Shown here: positions 57,972 through 64,000 of the stretch, in pieces
How positions within the stretch are numbered: the stretch's first letter is position 1
Layout of the letters: each line of letters starts with the position of its first letter
Source: Takakia lepidozioides
Lineage: Eukaryota; Streptophyta; Takakiopsida; Takakiales; Takakiaceae
Direction of reading: 5' to 3'
NCBI GenBank assembly: GCA_030704615.1
Contig: CM060731.1
Coordinates: forward strand, 63,220,756-63,284,755
DNA length: 64,000 bases
The notes under the pieces: generated by a model
Database searches by the model: none
What the model saw: the letters and a program-made list of their open reading frames with translations, nothing else
Told to the model about the DNA's origin: nothing
Translations under genes and position numbers: made by a program

Positions 57972-59033
57972 CAAAGTCAAGCTGCTAAATTTCCCTATAA
58001 GCCAGATCTACAGCATGGAGGTTCTTGAGACTGTAGAATGTCACGAGGGGGTGGAGGTGCAAGGTGCAAAGGAAAGTAAATTAACTTTATACGATCCACA
58101 GTATAAATGATCGCCACAAACTAGAAGGCTGCTATTGCACAAATTCCGCAGAGATGATCAAAGGGTAGTTAGCTGAATTTGCTCATAAAAGTAGAAACTA
58201 GTTTATAATGAATGGCCTTCAAGCCATAACAAGCAAATGTCTGGAGGCATGAGTGGTTTGTGGGTTGTTCTATGAGGGGTTTCTACAAGGGGTAACAGTT
58301 ACTGAAAAGCTTGCCAAGGGTGGGGGTAGTCGTGTGAATCTCCTTGGAACTCCTGTTAATGAGAGTCTGAAACTTTTTGAGACGTCTTCTGACGTGTGCA
58401 AAATTGTTATGATAGATTTCAGGGTGGGTGAGATTTTCTAGAGGGTGTGGCATATCTTGTGGAGTTAATGTTGAATGCATGTTTAGAAACCAATTTTTCC
58501 AAGTTTCTCTCAACAGCCAAGGTTTTGAACCTGAAGTTTGTAAGGAACCACCAATCATCCATTGCTAGTGAGCTCTTTCCCAGCATTTCCAGCTAGTGTG
58601 AAGACTGTTGGGATAGCAGAAGCGACTCCCTGGCCGTTGGTAAGGGGTTGCTATGAAGAAGTCGCTATTTGGGGGCGTAAGACTGACCCTCTGGAGGTCG
58701 CTTAAGCCAATATGCACCCGCGCAATTGTGCACACATCACCTTCTATTTGACCACCACCTTGTGCTCTGATAATTTTCTTCGGGGTTATGGGGGTTACAC
58801 ATACTTCCCACTTATAATCGCGAGCGTGGCCCACTCAGTTTTCCAGACGAGGAATACTAGTAAGCCCAGCCGCTATACTCCCTTTGACAAACTGAAGACG
58901 ATCTGGGTGTGGGAAGTTCTTCTCAATCTTTCCAGGCCGTCCCCTGTTCACAGAAAAATGTGGAACGCCGAACTCCGACGAGCTTAGCAAGGTACCAACA
59001 TTCAACCGTGTCTTAGCTTTAGCAATTATGGGC
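57972..59033. other. no gene recognised
   Basis: 3' flank of the AprA-like gene. Nothing supported. Confidence 0.4.
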
Positions 59034-61640
59034 TGACTTCCACCTATGCTGGGTAGACCTCACTACCATTTCCAGTCCATATGCCACAGGAAAGGGCAGC
59101 AAAAAAATTAACCAAGCAGGAGGCAACTTGGATCAAAAAAGAAAGAGCGGCGTCAAAGAAAGCATATGACACAGAGTGGACAAACAAGGTATTGGGGGAG
59201 TATAACGGTCGCCTGTAGGCACTAATGAAGTCGGGAGGGCCCTTGCACATGTCGTCATCCATGCATGGAAAATTCTGGGTCCTTTCATAGATAGATGCGC
59301 CGAATTCCACATTGGGAGGCAGGTATTTCTGGGCCCTATATGGCATTACATGAGGGACCTACTGAGTACTCAACAGTACAACATTCTCAGGAAATGGTGG
59401 ATGAACTGAGTAGCTACACGGATCAAAGACTTACATACATCTTCTCCATTGGGGGACTCAGCAAGTCAGCCCTCCTTTTTGTGTGGAGGTGGTCAATGCA
59501 ACTCTTGCTTTTCTCAACAGCTGTGAGGGTTGGTTCCAGTGTTGGGCGGTTCTTGCATTTGTGAAGGAACCTTCGGTTCCGGTTCCAAAATTATTTCAAG
59601 AGACGGTTCCGGATCCGGTTCCGGTTTTTATCCGGTTCCGGTCCGGTTCCAGATCCAACTTTTAAACATGGGGGCCGTTCCGGTTACCGGTTAGTTGCTG
59701 ATAAAAACCATCGGTTCCGGTTAGGTTCCGGTTCTATTTTAAAAATATATTTGTTTAATTTAATTAGATTTAAAATATTTTATCAGTCCGGTAGATTAAA
59801 TAGCAGTGTATTCACATATTTGAACTAAAATCCAACGATTTTGTTAGTTTTCACTAACACAAAAAAACAAACAAAAATACTCTAAATAAACTGGTAGAAG
59901 AAAATGGGTAAAATTTTATGGGTTGAAAGTACTATTCAGCTACCTGGCAAGTATTGGCATCTTCAAACATTTTATTAATGAACTTAGCCAGGATATCATG
60001 GAGCTGGAGATTGAACCCAAGATCTCATGGCGCTGAAGCATTGAACATAGAATCTCATGGCCTTCAAGCATTGAACCCAGGATCTCAGGAGCTTAAGAGC
60101 ATTAAATAAGTTTTTCCCTGGGCCCACCAGCCCCACCAAGGGGTCAAGAACCAAGAACCGGAACCGCTTTGGAGCTGGAACCGCCGGTTCCGGTTCCCAC
60201 ACAATCCCCAATGAGCGGTTCCGGTTCCGGTTCTGCACAGGCGGGTCCGGTTCCGGTCCGGTTCCACATAACCGGAACCGGCGGTTACCCGGGGCCCAGG
60301 CGGGTAACCGCCCAACACTGGTTGGTTCCGGAATGCCACTGAAGGGTCCAAGGTTTGGGGATTGATTGGCAGGATATCATAGTCTTCAACGGTGTCTTCA
60401 AGTTGATCCAGATGTGGTGAAGACAGTGTGGTCTGAAGCTTGTTTTTCGAAACATCAACCACCTGCTTGGCTGTCATTATGGCTGTTGTTAGGCTGTTGG
60501 CAGCAGCGGCATTCACACTGCCACCTGCAGAGAATAAAACAGACCCTGTGATTTTCATTTTGCTTTATAACTGAAGTCATTTTGTTTTCTTGTCCCAGCC
60601 TCTCACTCATGCATCCATCGCCCCTGCATGCGTCCCTTCATATCTGCTGTTTGTTTGCGTTTTTCGTTGAAGATCCCAGTTGTACTGCACATGTGATGAT
60701 TGGTCAGAACAGGTAATCCTCTTTTGGCCAGCTGTGGTGCAATCTGCCTTGAGCTTGGAAGGCTTGGAAGGCCTTGCAAAATCATGTTGGATTACCCATG
60801 ACTGTTCTGAGTGCCTTACTAATGATCTGCATTTCATGGCCAATGGAGCCCATTGTGGATTAAAAACCAGGCATTCTCTCTGACAGCACAGGCAGCAGTG
60901 TATCTGCCTACATTTCTGTGGGATCCAACAATGCGACAACAGAAAAAATACTCAACTGGCGCTAGCTCTAGGATGGCATTTCTCTCATGTGATGCATTTT
61001 ATAATGGCATGTGGACTGGCCGTGTTGGTTCTGGCTGATGGTAGGGTGGACAACATACGTGGAGCTTTTGCAGTGGCTCTCATGTTGCAGGGCTAACAGA
61101 TGGGGCTTAAGCAATTGGCTGATGTTTCTAAGCCGAAAAACAAGCTTCAGACCACACTGTCTTCACCACATCTGGATCAACTTCAAGACAGGGTTGAAGA
61201 CTATGATATCCTTCCAATCAATGCCCCAAACCTTGGACCCTTTAGCAACATCCAGGAAGCAACCCTCCTCATCAGCTGTTGAAAGAAAGAGATTGCATTG
61301 ACCACTTCCACACAAGAAACTTGTGCACAGGGCTAGCCCCTCTAATCAGCTCATTACAAATTGTATTCACTTCCAATATCTTCAAGCTTGGGAGAAGCTC
61401 CACCAACTCAGCAGAATTAGGAAAGCACTCCGATTTCCTTCCACTCTCACCAGAGCCAGTCAAAATACCCACTTCAGTTACCTGCAATTATGAGCTGACT
61501 TCCCTCCTATGCTGGGTAGACCCCAGTCTTATATGCCACAGGAAATGCCATCTACAGTACAATATTATCAGGAAATGGTGGATGAACTGAGTAGCTACAG
61601 GGATGAAAGAGTTCGGTACCTCTTCTCAACCTCGGTTGCT
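59034..61640. repeat. duplicated cassette with direct and inverted copies
   Basis: Direct pair: 59034-59096 plus 59367-59460 match 61492-61640 (TGCTGGGTAGACC..., then CAGGAAATGGTGGATGAACT), with about 270 extra bases in the first copy. Inverted pair: about 59470-59536 plus 60321-60480 (plus) match 61330-61080 (minus). The shared block encodes, on one strand, KLQTTLSSPHLDQLEDTVED and EDYDILPINPQTLDP, a conserved-looking segment in both copies. No family was recognised. Confidence 0.7.
59537..60320. mobile_element. non-autonomous hAT-type DNA transposon, 784 bp
   Basis: Both ends carry the 15-bp terminal inverted repeat CAGTGTTGGGCGGTT (59537-59551; complement at 60306-60320). The flanks are a perfect 8-bp target duplication GTTGGTTC at 59529-59536 and 60321-60328. 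An 8-bp duplication with CAG-type ends is the hAT signature. Subterminal arms are made of GGTTCCGG repeats in opposite orientation (about 59570-59740 and 60140-60300), able to fold into a hairpin. No transposase ORF is present, so it must have been moved in trans. Confidence 0.92.
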
Positions 61641-62777
61641 ATCAAATTAAGGAATGCCCCAGGGAAGGAGCCTTCGAATCTTTGCTGGAGCACCGCTTGG
61701 TTTTGTGAGATGTGTCCAAAACTGGGGCATACTCTGGGGACCAAAGAGGCGGCAAGATGAGGGCTTCAGGACCAGCTTCCATGGGCACTCCCATTGGCCC
61801 CCCAAGCAACCGCCTCCTAGAGAGAATCGGCCTCTACAAACATGAAAGGGTGGTTCCAACTTCCTTGGAGGCCAAATCCATTCTGCCGCCCTAAAATCAT
61901 GGCACCAATTGCAATGTGGGCCCTTGTCATAGTAAATCAGAATTAATATAAGCCTTAGATGAAAATGTCAAAATTCATTGTCTCTCCTAGAATCTATTTA
62001 CTTTGGATGAAAATCTGTAAGGTTGCTGCCTGTTCCTATAGGAAAAGACAAATGTTCAGTTCGGGTGCCACAAATCTCAATTGCCCCTTGTGAGAGGATG
62101 TCTTTAAGTTGTATTGGGCCCCTTAGCAAAGTGCAATTTCATGGGGAGCCCCTTACATAGTATTCTATCCCCATCCCCATGTCGACCTTTTTGCATTCGG
62201 AAGGTTATGAATGAGGGCGTTTTCGAGATGGAGCTACCGACAGAAAAGCCAATAGTGCTTCTTTATCTTGGGTCAATTCACATAAGGCGCTAAGGGGTGC
62301 CCGGTTACCAACTGCTAATGTACGAAGGAGGCTTTTCCATCTATACACTACTCTCTCCTTGAATTACCAACGTCAACCCCAACTCACCCACTTTTATTTG
62401 GTGGTCAACCCCTTCTCCTGGCTGGTGCTCCCCCACTGACCCATGTCAATGCGACCATGTGATCCCAACTGCTCTCCCCTTTTTTGACCCTAAAAAACAC
62501 TGCCCTTTCAAGTCCACATACATTCCAGACTTGTCCATGTCATTGCAAACAAAGGTACAATCAGTGGAATGTGGGTATATGTGTAGGTTGCGTGACTAAG
62601 ATTGAGGAGCGCAAGAAGGGTGTGAAGCTTCACATTAGCCAGTAATTCAAATAGTGGGTCCCCAGAGACGGTTGGGTAGGTGAAAACCCATTGTTTTCCT
62701 TGTGATCATAGATTCCATGATACTGGATTTAGGGTGGCACCGCAAGCCAATTTGACCACCCGCTTCATCATTTTGGC
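61641..62777. other. no gene recognised
   Basis: Short ORFs with proline-rich chance translations only. Confidence 0.4.
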
Positions 62778-62843
62778 CATATCTTTGCATATTTGTGGAT
62801 CTAGAGGACCCATATCTTTGCATATTTGTAGACCTAGAGGACA
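62778..62843. repeat. 33-bp tandem duplication
   Basis: CATATCTTTGCATATTTGTGG..CTAGAGGAC at 62778 and again at 62811. Confidence 0.75.
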
Positions 62844-63144
62844 ACCAAGTTGTAGCCGAGAGTTAATGGGCACATACCACCTCGGAAGTGGTTGGGGGTT
62901 CAATCCACCGACTGGTATCACAAATGCATCCACCTCCTATCGGAAGGCAATAGCCCTTCGCGGTCAAGGGACACCATAATTTACACTTCATTTATATATT
63001 GAATTATGTTCCCAACTACATCATCTATCCTTTCCACATAAGGTTACAATCTCTTGGCTTTTTGCCAAGTTACTTTTCCTTATGTAAAGTTTCAAGGTCC
63101 TCCTCCCTTTCCCCTTGCAATCATTAAAATCCCTGTCAATGCCT

Positions 63145-63395
63145 GGTCTAACGGTGGGTTTAAAACCAATGTCAACCTAGGGTCTAAAGGTGGGTTAAAA
63201 CCAATGTCAACCTAGGGTCTAAAGGTAGGTTAAAACCAATGTCAACCTAGGGTCTAAAGGTAGGTTAAAACCAATGTCAACCTAGGGTCTACAGGTGGCT
63301 AAAAATGTAGAAACCAATGTCAACATCCGGTCTTAAAGGTGGGTGAAAACTGAAAACCCCTGTCAACGTCTGGTCTAAAGGTGGGTCACCCCAGT
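63145..63395. repeat. 35-bp minisatellite, about seven units
   Basis: Units of GGTCTAAAGGTGGGTTAAAACCAATGTCAACCTAG form, with starts at about 63145, 63181, 63216, 63251 and 63286 and more diverged copies to 63395. No ORF. Confidence 0.85.
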
Positions 63396-63583
63396 TCAAC
63401 ACGCTTTAATACTAAATGTATATTTCTTTCTCACAACCACATTGTAGCCCAGTGGTACTATGAAATATTAATTCCTGAGTTGAATTTGCTTAAAACCCCA
63501 AAAAAGTGGATGATATGCATTGGTAATTAAAACGGAGAAGATATGTGAATTTTTGCCAAATTTCGACGTCAAAAAATAAAACA

Positions 63584-63815
63584 GAATATTCTAACGAAAA
63601 TTCCCTGTTTTTTCATGAATGAAATCGCCAAACTTCTCCAAATAAAAAATGAATTATGGATGAAATTGCCAGATATGGATGATATAAATGGATTAAAGTA
63701 CAGAGGTGGATGATCCTCAAATTTTTTTCTTGGGAATATTCTGTCGCAAATCCCCTGTTTTTTCATGGATGAAATCGCCAAATTTCTCCAAATAAATTAG
63801 GGATGATTATGGTAC
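63584..63815. repeat. about 150-bp tandem duplication
   Basis: GAATATTCT...CCCTGTTTTTTCATGAATGA and CCAAATAAA recur at an offset of 150 bases (63584 and 63734). The minus-strand ORFs here are repetitive by-products. Confidence 0.75.
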
Positions 63816-64000
63816 AGAATTGGATGAATTTCAGTGGATGAACAGAATGTACCCCTATTTTCTGCAAAACTCTGTAGCCACTCGCGCTGTTTTCCAAATT
63901 TCTTAAAAAAAACACTGCACATAACGAGCAAAGTTGAGTGGCGGCGCAGGAAGGCTGATCACATGGATCAGGGATCAATCAAAGAGCAAGAGAGATGAGC

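Noticed and set aside
1-64000. CRISPR arrays, rRNA, tRNA or bacterial operons
   Set aside because: No regular spacer-repeat array and no recognised rRNA or tRNA were found; the genes are spliced and plant-like.

Overview
The window reads as nuclear DNA of a land plant, most likely a fern or a close relative. The evidence is spliceosomal genes with short GT-AG introns, an organelle-targeted HSP90, plastid-type uroporphyrinogen decarboxylase, a xyloglucan-type GT47 enzyme, and several PLS-class PPR sequences of the fern-like type (VVSWN..AGYAQHG..., MQQEGLKP...). The fern assignment is inference. No prokaryotic operon, CRISPR array, tRNA or rRNA was recognised.

Layout. 1-3.4 kb: a decayed DIRS-type tyrosine-recombinase retrotransposon (minus). 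3.7-5.1 kb: an unidentified ORF, a palindromic inverted-repeat element and an unidentified acidic segment. 5.6-14.0 kb: an apparently intact 20-exon organellar HSP90 (minus, 891 aa by my splice model). 15.6-19.3 kb: a pseudogenised IQ-motif gene followed by an apyrase pseudogene. 19.4-21.1 kb: a damaged PPR gene (minus). 23.9-26.0 kb: an intact two-exon GT47 exostosin gene (minus). 28.1-30.1 kb: a second copy of part of the IQ pseudogene fused to a PPR-DYW pseudogene. 32.8-33.9 kb: an F-box/kelch gene with one frameshift. 35.2 kb: an orphan last exon of chorismate synthase. 37.1-39.6 kb: an intact five-exon uroporphyrinogen decarboxylase (minus, 430 aa). 41.1-46 kb: LINE copies and a PPR-DYW pseudogene split by one of them. 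46-48.7 kb: gag and protease of a Ty3/Gypsy-like element. 50.9-51.2 kb: an orphan acyl-ACP desaturase exon. 52.0-58.0 kb: an apparently intact 13-exon secreted PhoPQ-activated/AprA-like hydrolase. 59-61.6 kb: a duplicated cassette carrying a 784-bp hAT-type element with a perfect 8-bp target duplication. 62-64 kb: minisatellites.

Four genes look functional: HSP90 (organelle protein folding), GT47 (cell-wall glycan synthesis in the Golgi), UROD (tetrapyrrole synthesis in plastids) and the PqaA/AprA-like protein (secreted, role in plants unknown). They share no pathway and are separated by decayed genes and mobile elements, so the window is gene-poor accessory DNA around a few housekeeping genes. 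Exon joins were chosen by hand from GT/AG sites, reading phase and remembered family sequences; no alignment was run.
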